A stretch of DNA of 64,000 bases from Bacillota bacterium (GTDB lineage Bacteria > Bacillota > Limnochordia > Limnochordales > ZCTH02-B6), in NCBI GenBank assembly GCA_017577945.1, contig PKQS01000009.1:310001-374000 (forward strand). Reading direction: 5' to 3'. The translations under genes and the position numbers were made by a program. Of the stretch, positions 50,871-59,662 are shown piece after piece. How positions within the stretch are numbered: position 1 is the stretch's first letter; each line of letters begins with the position of its first letter. The notes under the pieces are model-generated. The model ran no database searches. It worked only from the letters and a program-made list of their open reading frames with translations, and was not told where the DNA came from.

Positions 50871-52781
50871 ATGGCGCAACTGGCATGGCTAATCCCGGTC
50901 CTTCCCCTCATGGCGGCCTTGATCATCACGTTTCTCGGCCACCGGCTCCCCGGCCGGGGCGACCGCGTCGGCATCGCCGCGGTGGCGGTCGCGTTCGTGC
51001 TGTCCGTGGGCGTATTGCTTGACGCGGCCGGCGGAGCGGTCGCGTCCGGCGGCGTCACCTGGGCGGTCCACGGGGACCAGGCGCTGCGGCTCGGCTACGA
51101 AGTGCGCGGCCTGGAAGCGTTGATGCTCGTCATCGTCACGTTCGTCAGCCTGATGGTTCACATCTACTCCGTCGAGTACATGCACGGCGACGTGCGCTAC
51201 AAACGCTACTTCGCCGTGCTTTCTTTGTTTACGTTCAGCATGCTGGGCCTGGTGCTGGCCGACAACTTGCTCTTCCTTTTCGTTTTCTGGGAGCTGGTGG
51301 GGCTCTGCTCTTACCTGCTCATCGGGCACTGGTACGAAGATCCCGCCAACGTGCGGGCGGCCAACAAGGCGTTCCTGACGACCCGCGTCGGCGACGTGGG
51401 CATGTTCGTCGGCATCATGCTGCTCTTCGCGCAGGCGGGGTCTTTCCGGTTCGCTGACATCGCGGCCTCCGTGGCGGCTGGACAAGTCAGCCCGGCGGCG
51501 CTGACCGCGGCCGCCATTCTGATTTTCGCCGGCGCGGCGGGCAAGTCGGCGCAGTTCCCCCTACACGTCTGGCTGCCTGACGCCATGGCGGGCCCCACGC
51601 CGGCCAGCGCGCTGATTCACGCGGCCACGATGGTGGCGGCGGGCGTGTATCTGGTGGCGAAAGCGTTCGCGATCTTTGCCGCGTCGGCCGCGGCCATGAG
51701 CGTCGTCGCCTGGGTGGGCGCGGTCACCGCCTTGTTTGCGGCCACGCTGGCGGTCGTCATGGACGACATCAAGCGCGTGCTGGCGTATTCGACGGTATCG
51801 CAGCTCGGCTTTATGATGGCGGCGCTGGGCGTCGGGGCGTACACGGCGGCCATGTTCCACCTGACCACTCACGCGTTCTTCAAGGCGCTGCTCTTCCTCG
51901 CCTCGGGGTCGGTCATTCACGCGACCGGCACGCAAAACATGCACGAGATGGGCGGCCTGTTCCGCAAACTGCCGATTACGGGCTGGACCTGGCTCGTCGG
52001 CGCCGGCGCGCTCATCGGCATTCCGCCCCTTTCGGGCTTCTGGAGCAAGGAGGAAATCCTGATTGACGCTTTGGCGGCCAATCCTGCCGTGTTCTGGATG
52101 CTCCTCGCCGCGGCGCTTTTGACGGCGTTTTACACGACGCGCGCGACGTACATGACGTTCTTCGGCCGGCCGCGCAACGAGGCGGCCTATGCAAAGGCGC
52201 ACGAAGGCGGCATGGTCATGACGTACCCGCTCGTGATCCTGGGCGCGCTGGCGGCCGTCGCCGGCTTTTTCGCCGGACCCTTCTCCGAGCTGGTCTACTA
52301 CGGTCATCCGCACCGTGCCCCCTTCAACCCGTTCGTCTTCGCGGCGGCGACGGCCGCGTGGGTTCCGGGTGTGTTGGCGGCGCTGGCCGTATACAAGTAC
52401 GACCTCGTCTCGCGCGCGGCGTTAATTCGGGCATTTTATCCAATTTGGCGTCTTCTCAAGCAGCGGTATTACATCGATGATGCGTACAATTTGGTCTTTG
52501 TGCGCGGCAGTTTGGCGTTGGCGGGAATCGCCGCCTGGTTTGACAAATATGTGATTGACGGTATCGTCAACGGGGTTGCCTGGGCCACCGGCAAGCTGAG
52601 CGAGTCGGTCGGCGACTTTGACTCGGGAGTCGTCGACGGCGCGGTCAACGGCATCGCGGGGGCGTTTGTCGCAGGTGGACGGCTGTTGCGTCGAGCACAG
52701 ACGGGGTTCTTCCAATCGTACGCTCTGGCGGCGTTTCTCGGCCTGGTGGCCGGACTGGTAATCCTTGTCATAGGAGGATAG
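50871..52781 (+). CDS. nuoL: NADH-quinone oxidoreductase subunit L
   Basis: NuoL is the distal antiporter-like proton pump. The 636-aa protein has about 15 helices with FWELVGLCSYLLIGHWYE, GKSAQFPLHVWLPDAMAGPTPASALIHAATMV (in part), containing the proton-path Lys and His, and AYSTVSQLGFM. The C-terminus carries the long lateral-helix region seen in NuoL. ATG 50871 is favoured over GTG 50865 because AAGGTGG is 7 nt away from it. It is followed by nuoM after 4 nt. Confidence 0.96.
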   Translation: MAQLAWLIPVLPLMAALIITFLGHRLPGRGDRVGIAAVAVAFVLSVGVLLDAAGGAVASGGVTWAVHGDQALRLGYEVRGLEALMLVIVTFVSLMVHIYSVEYMHGDVRYKRYFAVLSLFTFSMLGLVLADNLLFLFVFWELVGLCSYLLIGHWYEDPANVRAANKAFLTTRVGDVGMFVGIMLLFAQAGSFRFADIAASVAAGQVSPAALTAAAILIFAGAAGKSAQFPLHVWLPDAMAGPTPASALIHAATMVAAGVYLVAKAFAIFAASAAAMSVVAWVGAVTALFAATLAVVMDDIKRVLAYSTVSQLGFMMAALGVGAYTAAMFHLTTHAFFKALLFLASGSVIHATGTQNMHEMGGLFRKLPITGWTWLVGAGALIGIPPLSGFWSKEEILIDALAANPAVFWMLLAAALLTAFYTTRATYMTFFGRPRNEAAYAKAHEGGMVMTYPLVILGALAAVAGFFAGPFSELVYYGHPHRAPFNPFVFAAATAAWVPGVLAALAVYKYDLVSRAALIRAFYPIWRLLKQRYYIDDAYNLVFVRGSLALAGIAAWFDKYVIDGIVNGVAWATGKLSESVGDFDSGVVDGAVNGIAGAFVAGGRLLRRAQTGFFQSYALAAFLGLVAGLVILVIGG

Positions 52782-52785
52782 CGCG

Positions 52786-54252
52786 ATGTTGCTGAGTGCC
52801 TTGCTCTTCATACCCCTGCTAGGCGCCTTGATCCTGGGCTTTGTGCCCAAAGACCGGGAACGGACGATCAAGGCCTTTGCCCTGGTCGTGTCCCTCATCC
52901 CGTTGGCGCTCGTGCTGGCCATCTGGCGGGAAATGGACTTCTCCCAGCCCGGCATGCAGCTGCTGTACCGGGCCGAATGGATTCCCAGCCTCGGCATTTC
53001 TTACCAGGTGGGCGTCGACGGCATTAGCTTTCCGCTCATCGCCGTAGCCGCCATCGTCTTGCCGCTGGCGGTGCTGGCTTCGTTCAGCATCAACCATCGG
53101 GTGAAGGAATTCTTCATCTGGATGCTGGTGCTGCAGACGGGCATCTACGGCGTGTTCCTGGCGCTGGACTACTTCCTGTTCTTCATTTTCTTCGAAGCGA
53201 GCCTCGTGCCGATGTACTTCATCATCGGCATCTGGGGCGGCCAGCGGCGGGAGTACGCGGCGATGAAGTTCTTCATTTACACGCTCCTCGGCAGCGCCAT
53301 CATGCTGGTCGGCATCTTGGCGCTCTATTTCGGCTCGGGACTGGAGCCGCGGACGTTCGACGTCTTGGTTTTGGCCGAGCAGGCCAACCTGTCGCCGGCC
53401 CTGCAGTGGTGGGTGTTCCTGGCGTTCTTCGCCGGCTTCGCCGTGAAAGTGCCCATTTTCCCCTTCCATACGTGGCTGCCTGACGCGCACGTGGAAGCGC
53501 CGACTGGCGGTTCCATGATTCTGGCCGGCATCTTGCTGAAGATGGGCACCTACGGCTTCTTCCGGTTCATGCTGCCCACGTTCCCCGACGCGGCCCACGC
53601 GTTTTCGCCCGTGCTGGCGGTGCTGGGCATCATCGGCATCTTGTACGGGGCACTGGCGGCCATGGCGCAAAAGGACCTCAAGCGCATGGTGGCTTACTCG
53701 TCCATTAGCCACATGGGCTTCGTGATCCTGGGCGTCGCGGCCATGACGCCGATGGCGCTCAACGGGGCTATGTTCATCAACGTCTCGCACGGGCTCATCT
53801 CGCCCCTGTTCTTCTTCCTGGCCGGCAGCGTCATCTACGACCGGACCCATACGCGCATGATGGACGAGATGGGCGGCTTGCTGTCGTCGCTGCCCCTCGT
53901 CGGCGGCGTCACCGCCTTTGCGGCTTTCGCCAACCTGGGCTTGCCGGTGCTGGCTGGTTTCCCCGGCGAGTTCTTCACGCTGGCCGGTTCGTTCCCCGTC
54001 TTCACCGCGGGCGTCATCGTGGCGGCGTCCGGCTTGGTGCTGACGGCGGGGTATCACCTGCGCATGATGCAGCGGGTGCTCATGGGGCAGCCGCGGGCGC
54101 TGGAGACGCGCGTCGACTTGGCCGGTCGGGAGCTGGCCGTGGCGGCGCCGTTGATGGTGTTCATCGTGTTGCTGGGGGTTATGCCGGGCCTCGCGCTGAG
54201 CGTGTTCAACGCGCCCATCGCGGTGCTGGCGGCCAAACTGGGAGGGATCTGA
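52786..54252 (+). CDS. nuoM: NADH-quinone oxidoreductase subunit M
   Basis: NuoM is an antiporter-like proton-pumping subunit. The 488-aa protein has 14 helices with FFEASLVPMYFIIGIWGG, KVPIFPFHTWLPDAHVEAPTGGSMILAGILLKMG (in part) and AYSSISHMGFVILG, and a Lys in the pump centre. The ATG follows ATAGGAGGATAGCG. It lies 4 nt after nuoL and 4 nt before nuoN. Confidence 0.96.
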   Translation: MLLSALLFIPLLGALILGFVPKDRERTIKAFALVVSLIPLALVLAIWREMDFSQPGMQLLYRAEWIPSLGISYQVGVDGISFPLIAVAAIVLPLAVLASFSINHRVKEFFIWMLVLQTGIYGVFLALDYFLFFIFFEASLVPMYFIIGIWGGQRREYAAMKFFIYTLLGSAIMLVGILALYFGSGLEPRTFDVLVLAEQANLSPALQWWVFLAFFAGFAVKVPIFPFHTWLPDAHVEAPTGGSMILAGILLKMGTYGFFRFMLPTFPDAAHAFSPVLAVLGIIGILYGALAAMAQKDLKRMVAYSSISHMGFVILGVAAMTPMALNGAMFINVSHGLISPLFFFLAGSVIYDRTHTRMMDEMGGLLSSLPLVGGVTAFAAFANLGLPVLAGFPGEFFTLAGSFPVFTAGVIVAASGLVLTAGYHLRMMQRVLMGQPRALETRVDLAGRELAVAAPLMVFIVLLGVMPGLALSVFNAPIAVLAAKLGGI

Positions 54253-54256
54253 GCCC

Positions 54257-55708
54257 ATGCCCGTCGATGGCAGCCTTCGGCTCCTGCTGCCCGAGCTGGT
54301 CGTGGCGCTGACAGGCGTGCTCGCGCTGTCGGCTGGCCTCGTGTCCCGGCGGGCCCATGTCCCTGGGTTCATTTCCTTGGCCGGGCTGGCCGCGGCCGGG
54401 TTCTTTCTCGCCACGGAGGTGGCCGGGTGGACGGCTCAGCTGTGGAGCGGCACGGTGTTGGTCGACGGCTTTTCCACCGTGTTCAAGGCTATTTTTCTCG
54501 GCGTTGCGGCGCTGGTCGTCCTCGCCTCGTTGGACTATCTCGAGCACCACCGGCTGCCGGCGGGCGAGTTTTTCCTGTTGGTGCTGCTGGCGACCGTCGG
54601 CATGATGTTCATGGCCGGGTCGCTCAACCTGCTCACGATTTACTTGGGCCTGGAGTGCCTGGCCTTGGCGTCGTACGCGCTGGCCGGCTTCTTGCGCCAC
54701 AGCGACCGCTCGACGGAGGCGGCCGTCAAGTACGTGCTCATCGGGGCCATCTCCAGCGGCATCATTTTGTTCGGCATGTCGCTAGTGTTTGGCGTCGCGG
54801 GCAGCGTGCACCTGGCTGACGTGGCGGCGGCTCTCGCTTCGGCTTCGTCCCTGCAGCCGGCGCTTCTGGCAGGCATGGTCTTCCTCATTGCAGGCTTCGG
54901 GGTGAAAATGGCGGTCGTGCCGTTCCATATGTGGGCGCCGGATGTCTACCACGGCTCGCCGGCTCCCGTGGCGGCGTTCCTGATCGCGGCCAGCGAGGCG
55001 GCCGCGTTCGCCGCCGCGCTCCGCATTTTCATCGTAGGCTTGCCGGCGCTGCAGGAGCACTGGCGTTCGGCCTTCATCCTGCTGTCCGTTCTGACGATGA
55101 CCATCGGCAACGTCGCGGCCATCACGCAGACGAACATGCGCCGCATGCTGGCGTACTCCGCGGTGGCGCAGGCGGGCTACCTGCTGGTCGGCTTGGCGGT
55201 CGGCACCGAGCGAGCGGTGGCGGCCATGATTTACTACATGGTCGCGTACGCGTTCGCAACGGTCGGCGCCTTTGCGGTCGTCATGCTCCTGGGGAAGTAC
55301 TACCCGAACGAGGAGATTGCCGACTTCCGCGGCCTCAGCCGCCGCTCGCCGTTGTTCGCATCGGCGCTGGCCGTGTTCATGCTGAGCTTCATCGGCATCC
55401 CGCCGACGGCCGGCTTCTTCGGCAAATTCTACTTGTTCCAGGCCGCGGTCGCGGAAGGCTTCACGTGGCTGGCGCTGGTCATGGTCCTCAACAGCGTCAT
55501 TTCCATCCCGTATTACTGGGGCGTCGTGCAGGCGATGTACTTGCGGGACGGCGCCGCGCCGGATCCTTTGCCGGCTCCGGGCGGACTGCGTTGGGCGACG
55601 GCCATCGGCTTCGGCGCCACGCTGCTTCTGGGCCTGTTCCCGGATCAGGCCGTGCAGCTCGTCAGCGCCGTCCACGTCGTGCCCGCCCTGCTGGCGGGCG
55701 GCTCGTAA
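54257..55708 (+). CDS. nuoN: NADH-quinone oxidoreductase subunit N
   Basis: NuoN is the third antiporter-like subunit. The 483-aa protein has 14 helices with FLGLECLALASYALAGFLRHSDRSTEAAVKYVLIGAISSG (in part), GVKMAVVPFHMWAPDVYHGSPAPVAAFL (in part) and LAYSAVAQAGYLLVG. It ends the nuoABCDHIJKLMN set. A strong hairpin follows, shared with the convergent cold-shock gene. Confidence 0.96.
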   Translation: MPVDGSLRLLLPELVVALTGVLALSAGLVSRRAHVPGFISLAGLAAAGFFLATEVAGWTAQLWSGTVLVDGFSTVFKAIFLGVAALVVLASLDYLEHHRLPAGEFFLLVLLATVGMMFMAGSLNLLTIYLGLECLALASYALAGFLRHSDRSTEAAVKYVLIGAISSGIILFGMSLVFGVAGSVHLADVAAALASASSLQPALLAGMVFLIAGFGVKMAVVPFHMWAPDVYHGSPAPVAAFLIAASEAAAFAAALRIFIVGLPALQEHWRSAFILLSVLTMTIGNVAAITQTNMRRMLAYSAVAQAGYLLVGLAVGTERAVAAMIYYMVAYAFATVGAFAVVMLLGKYYPNEEIADFRGLSRRSPLFASALAVFMLSFIGIPPTAGFFGKFYLFQAAVAEGFTWLALVMVLNSVISIPYYWGVVQAMYLRDGAAPDPLPAPGGLRWATAIGFGATLLLGLFPDQAVQLVSAVHVVPALLAGGS

Positions 55709-55746
55709 GCTTCGGCTGGCTTGGGGAACCGTGGCGCATGCTAGCG

Positions 55747-55790
55747 CGCGAGCACGGCCCTCGCCCTAGGCGGCGGGGGCCGTGCTCGCG
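55747..55790. terminator. Strong hairpin between convergent nuoN and csp genes
   Basis: A perfect 14-bp GC-rich stem (55747-55760 with 55777-55790) with a 16-nt loop lies between the convergent stop codons. No T-run is present on either strand, so it may act as a bidirectional 3'-end stabiliser or an imperfect terminator. Confidence 0.55.
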
Positions 55791-55811
55791 TGTTGCGCCG
55801 CTTGCTTTGGG

Positions 55812-56027
55812 CTACGAGCGGCGCCCTTGGGACCGGACGACGTTGGCCGCCTGCGGCCCGCGAGCGCCTTGTACCACTTCAAACTGGACTTCTTCCCCTT
55901 CCTCCAGCGTCTTGTAGCCTTCGGATTGGATGGCGCTGTAGTGGACAAAGACGTCGCCGCCGCTCTCCCGCTCGATGAATCCATACCCCTTCTCGTTGCT
56001 GAACCACTTAACCCTGCCGCGCTCCAT
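55812..56027 (-). CDS. Cold-shock protein
   Basis: This 71-aa single-domain RNA chaperone has [29 protein letters not shown], containing RNP1 (KGYGFIE) and RNP2 (VFVHY), and a C-terminal VEFEVVQG-like [17 protein letters not shown] (quoted in part). The ATG at 56027 has GGGAGG 12 nt upstream. Only one cold-shock gene is in the window. Its promoter region carries two palindromes, so it may be regulated by a DNA-binding protein. Confidence 0.95.
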   Translation of the reverse strand: MERGRVKWFSNEKGYGFIERESGGDVFVHYSAIQSEGYKTLEEGEEVQFEVVQGARGPQAANVVRSQGRRS

Positions 56028-56062
56028 CGAACAAGCATGCCTCCCGTTGCTGATGTGTCTAT

Positions 56063-56092
56063 AGTCTAGCAAATTTAGTCCAGACTAAGCAA
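56063..56092 (-). promoter_or_regulatory. Cold-shock gene promoter with palindromic operator candidate
   Basis: On the minus strand TTGCTT (56087-56092), 18 nt, TAGACT (56063-56068) with a TGC extension. The perfect palindrome TTAGTC-CA-GACTAA (56075-56088) overlaps the spacer and part of the -35. A second perfect palindrome GGACAA-T-TTGTCC lies just upstream (56101-56113). Confidence 0.5.
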
Positions 56093-56116
56093 GTATTTTC
56101 GGACAATTTGTCCATA

Positions 56117-56150
56117 GAAAAAGGCGGCGCCGCTGTCTATCGGCGCCGCC
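56117..56150 (-). terminator. Terminator-like hairpin upstream of the csp gene and downstream side of minus-strand opp operon
   Basis: A perfect 10-bp stem (56141-56150 with 56123-56132) is followed on the minus strand by TTTTTC. It lies about 40 nt after the end of the second oppF and should end that operon before the csp promoter. Confidence 0.85.
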
Positions 56151-56189
56151 CGGTTCGGCAGCTCGTCGTCGGCCGAGCCTTCCTTGTCG

Positions 56190-57236
56190 TTATTGCGCCG
56201 CCTGCAGCGACTTGCGAGATTCCTCCAGCGCCGCCAGCGAACGGTCGATGTGGTGGCAGGCGGCCCAGTGGCCCGGCTCGTGTTCCAGTAATGGGGGGAC
56301 CTCCTGCTTGCAGCGTTCCGTCGCCAGCGGGCAGCGCGGGTGTAGCCGGCAGCCCGACGGCGGATTGGCCGGATTCGGGATCTCGCCCTGCAAGCCGGTG
56401 TAGATCTGCTTCTTGCGCGGGTCCGTCGACAGCACGGCCCGCATGAGGGCCTGCGTGTACGGGTGGTGCGGCTTTTGCACCAGGCGCGTGGAGTCGGCGT
56501 ACTCGACGATCTTGCCCAGGTACATGACGGCCACGCGGTCGCAGAAATGCCGCGCCAGCGCCAAGTCGTGGGTGATAAACACCAGGGACAGGCCGCGCTC
56601 GCGCACGAGCCGCATCAGGATCTTCAGGATTTCGCCCCGGATGGAGACGTCCAGCATAGACACCGGCTCGTCGGCCACGATGAAGTCGGGATCCAGCACC
56701 AGGGCGCGAGCGATGGCCACGCGCTGCCGCTGGCCGCCCGACAGTTCCTTCGGGAAGCGGTGCATGTACTCTTCCGCGGGAGTCAGCTCCACGTCTTCCA
56801 GGGCCCGGATGACCTTCTCCTCCACCTCGGCAGGGTCCTTCGCCAAGCCTTGGATGCGCAGCGGCTCGGACACGATGGTGAAGACGTCCATGTTGGGATT
56901 CATGGAGTCATACGGGTCCTGGAAGACGATCTGCATGCGGCGGCGCAGCTTCTGCATTTCGCTCGGGCTCAGTTTCGTGATGTCCTGGCCGTCGAAAATA
57001 ATCTGGCCGGCCGTCGGTTCCTCCAGCCGCAGCAGCGTGCGGCCCGTGGTCGTCTTGCCCGAGCCCGATTCGCCCACCAGGCCGAAAATCTCCCCCCGGC
57101 GCACGAAAAAGTCGACGCCGTCCACCGCCCGCACGGCAGGACGCCGCCCGCGCAGCACGTCTTTCAGGCTGCGCCGCAGCGGAAAATGCTTGACCAAGCC
57201 CTTTACTTCGAGGATCACGTCGCTCTGCTGCGTCAT
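56190..57236 (-). CDS. ABC peptide-type transporter ATP-binding protein, OppF-like (second operon)
   Basis: The 348-aa ATPase has Walker A GESGSGKTT at about residues 57-65, signature LSGGQRQR, Walker B FIVADEPVSMLD and H-loop ITHD. The C-terminal GCRLHPRCPLATERC carries the usual Cys pattern. It pairs with the OppD-like protein encoded just upstream; its ATG overlaps that stop codon (ATGA). The in-frame extension to 57341 lies inside oppD and is not used. It is the last gene of the five-gene operon. Confidence 0.93.
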   Translation of the reverse strand: MTQQSDVILEVKGLVKHFPLRRSLKDVLRGRRPAVRAVDGVDFFVRRGEIFGLVGESGSGKTTTGRTLLRLEEPTAGQIIFDGQDITKLSPSEMQKLRRRMQIVFQDPYDSMNPNMDVFTIVSEPLRIQGLAKDPAEVEEKVIRALEDVELTPAEEYMHRFPKELSGGQRQRVAIARALVLDPDFIVADEPVSMLDVSIRGEILKILMRLVRERGLSLVFITHDLALARHFCDRVAVMYLGKIVEYADSTRLVQKPHHPYTQALMRAVLSTDPRKKQIYTGLQGEIPNPANPPSGCRLHPRCPLATERCKQEVPPLLEHEPGHWAACHHIDRSLAALEESRKSLQAAQ

Positions 57237-58225
57237 GCGAACCTCACCTTCGCCACTTGCCCGTCGTCCGACACTTTCAGGCACGCCACCTTGTGGCCGG
57301 CGCGGCCCTTTTCCTCCAGCGCCGGCTCGTGCCGCTTGCAATGCTCGTCGGCCAGCGGGCAGCGAGGATGGAACCGGCAGCCGCTGGGCGGGTCGACCAG
57401 GTTAGGCGGCGTTCCCGGGATGGACACGATGGGCGCCCGCTCGGCGTACATGTCCGGAAACGCCTGGACTAGGCCTTGCGTATACGGATGGAGGGGGTTC
57501 GTGAACACTTCCTCCACCGGCCCGTACTCGACGATGCGCCCGGCGTACATGACCGCCACGTCGTCGCACGTCTGGGCCACTACCGACAGGTCGTGGCTGA
57601 CGAGAATCATGGACAAGTTCAACCGCTTGCGCAGGTCGGCCATGGCCTTCAGCACCTGGGCTTGCACCATCACGTCCAGCGCCGTCGTCGGCTCGTCCGC
57701 GATGATGATGTCCGGATTGCACGCCAGCGCCATGGCGATGACGGCCCGCTGCTTCATGCCGCCGCTGAACTGGTGCGGGTAGTGATGGTAGCGGTTGGGA
57801 TTGATGCCCACCATTTCCAGCAGCTTCTTGGCGCGCTCTTCAGCTTCATCCTTGCTGACTTTCTCGTGGGCCAAAATGGCCTCGGCGATCTGGCTGCCGA
57901 CCGTCAGCACCGGATTGAGCGCGTTCATGGCCCCTTGGAACACCATGGAAATCCGCTTCCAGCGGATACCTTTCCGGAACGCCTCATCGGTCAGCTCCAG
58001 CAGCTCTTGATCATCCAGCTTGATGGAACCGCCGACGACGCGCCCGTTGGGAGGTAGGAGCCGCAGCAGCGTGAGGCCCAAGCTCGACTTGCCGCAGCCG
58101 GACTCGCCCACCACGCCCAGCGCCCGGCCAGGCTCCAGCGTGAAGCTGATCTTGTCGACGGCGCGGACCTCGCCCTTGCGCGTCTTGTAATACATCTGCA
58201 AGTCAGTGACGACGAGTCGTCCCAT
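57233..58225 (-). CDS. ABC peptide-type transporter ATP-binding protein, OppD-like (second operon)
   Basis: The 330-aa ATPase has Walker A GESGCGKSS at about residues 39-47, signature FSGGMKQR, Walker B IIIADEPTTALDV, H-loop VSHD and C-terminal GCRFHPRCPLADEHC. The signature and DEPTTALD are of OppD/DppD type. It lies between oppC (10-nt gap) and oppF (overlap). The substrate is probably the ligand of the permuted binding protein at 60766-62469. Confidence 0.93.
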   Translation of the reverse strand: MGRLVVTDLQMYYKTRKGEVRAVDKISFTLEPGRALGVVGESGCGKSSLGLTLLRLLPPNGRVVGGSIKLDDQELLELTDEAFRKGIRWKRISMVFQGAMNALNPVLTVGSQIAEAILAHEKVSKDEAEERAKKLLEMVGINPNRYHHYPHQFSGGMKQRAVIAMALACNPDIIIADEPTTALDVMVQAQVLKAMADLRKRLNLSMILVSHDLSVVAQTCDDVAVMYAGRIVEYGPVEEVFTNPLHPYTQGLVQAFPDMYAERAPIVSIPGTPPNLVDPPSGCRFHPRCPLADEHCKRHEPALEEKGRAGHKVACLKVSDDGQVAKVRFA

Positions 58226-58235
58226 GCCGCAACCC

Positions 58236-59657
58236 CTACCTCTCCCCGTTCCGGCGATTCAGGATGTCATCCAGCGTGTTGCCCATGAACACGAAGGCCA
58301 AGGCCAGCAGCGTCAACGCCAGGCCGGGCGGCAAGATCCACCACCAAGCCAGCGCCGTGAAAGCGCCGAACGACTTGGCGTTTTGCAGCATGCGGCCCCA
58401 CGTGGGCACTGTTGGGTCGCCGAACCCGAGGAAACTCATGGTGGCTTCGGTGAGGATGGCGCTGGGGATGAGCAGCACGAGCGACGCGAACACGAGCCCC
58501 AAGACATTGGGCAAGATATGAGCGCGCATGATGTACCCCGGCCGCGCGCCTGCAGCCCTCGCCGCCTCGACGAACGTGCGCTCGCGCAAGGTCAGCGTCT
58601 GCGACCGGACGAGGCGCGCCACGCTCATCCAGGAGAAGATCGCCACCAGGAAAACCAGCGCTTCGATGCTTTGGCCCACGATGGCCACGACCACAATCAT
58701 GATGGGCAGGAATGGAATGGAAATCATCACGTCCACGATGCGCATCAGCAGTTCGTCAACCCAGCCGCCCAGATAGCCGCTGACAATCCCGACCAGGGTG
58801 CCGACGAAGACGGCGATGATCGCGACGACGAAGCCGATAAGCAGCGACGTCCGGGTGCCGTAGACGAACTGCGACCACAAGTCTGCGCCCAAATGATCGG
58901 TGCCCAAGAGCCCGTGCAGCTGCCCGGGAATGCGGAACCGGCTCTCGCCGACGGTGAATGTGGCCGCGCCGGCTTCAGAGGCGCCCGTCATCTCGAACTC
59001 CGCGACGAGGCGGTACTCGCCGCGTTCGCCGAACAGCTCCTTGGCCACGTTGGCGAACGGCTGGAACCCTAGGCGCATCTTCAGCTGCAAATCCCGCGAG
59101 TCGACGCGCTGGACCGTCCAGCGCTGCTCATTGCGCAGCACCCGGGATTCAAACAGGCGGTACGTGTCGCCCGCGGGCGTCTCCAGCGTGATGCGCGCCT
59201 GGCCCGTGACGCCCGCCCCGCCGGAGAAGGCATACGGCAGTTCCAGGATAAACATGTCCGGCGCGCCGGCGTCGTACTCGAACTTGTGTTCCAGCACGAG
59301 ACGCCCGCCGCCTTCACCGGTGCTGGTGATGACCATCACGTCGGCGCCTTCACGCTCGCGCCAGTCGATTTCGACGTTCTCGCGCTCCGCGACGTGCCAG
59401 TTGCGCAGCAGGAACACGTCCACCGTCACGGGCGCGTCCTTGTATTTCGGGAACAGGCGCATCCACGCGGGGCGTGCCATGGCGGCCGCCAGCGAACGGT
59501 CCGTCACGGGATCATACGGCGTCAGCCACGGAGCCGCCAGGCCGAGGAAGAGAAAGATCAGGAACAGAACCAGGCCGAACACGCCGCGGGGCGAGCGCAA
59601 AAACTCCGACCACACTTCTCGCCACGCGCTTCTGCGCCTCGTTTTCTTCTTGCTCAT
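58236..59657 (-). CDS. ABC peptide-type transporter permease, OppC-like, with large extracytoplasmic insertion (second operon)
   Basis: The 473-aa protein is about 170 residues longer than usual. Helix 1 (about residues 27-45, VFGLVLFLIFLFLGLAAPWL) is followed by an extracytoplasmic beta-rich insertion at about 50-220. Then comes the standard QLHGLLGTDHLGADLWSQFVYGTRTSLLIG (in part) and the permease core with the EAA loop FVEAARAAGARPGYIMRAHILP. The insertion differs in sequence from that of OppC at 1751-3094 but occupies the same place. ATG 59657 is 8 nt after GAGG and is preferred to GTG 59666. It follows oppB closely. Confidence 0.92.
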   Translation of the reverse strand: MSKKKTRRRSAWREVWSEFLRSPRGVFGLVLFLIFLFLGLAAPWLTPYDPVTDRSLAAAMARPAWMRLFPKYKDAPVTVDVFLLRNWHVAERENVEIDWREREGADVMVITSTGEGGGRLVLEHKFEYDAGAPDMFILELPYAFSGGAGVTGQARITLETPAGDTYRLFESRVLRNEQRWTVQRVDSRDLQLKMRLGFQPFANVAKELFGERGEYRLVAEFEMTGASEAGAATFTVGESRFRIPGQLHGLLGTDHLGADLWSQFVYGTRTSLLIGFVVAIIAVFVGTLVGIVSGYLGGWVDELLMRIVDVMISIPFLPIMIVVVAIVGQSIEALVFLVAIFSWMSVARLVRSQTLTLRERTFVEAARAAGARPGYIMRAHILPNVLGLVFASLVLLIPSAILTEATMSFLGFGDPTVPTWGRMLQNAKSFGAFTALAWWWILPPGLALTLLALAFVFMGNTLDDILNRRNGER

Positions 59658-59662
59658 CGCAC

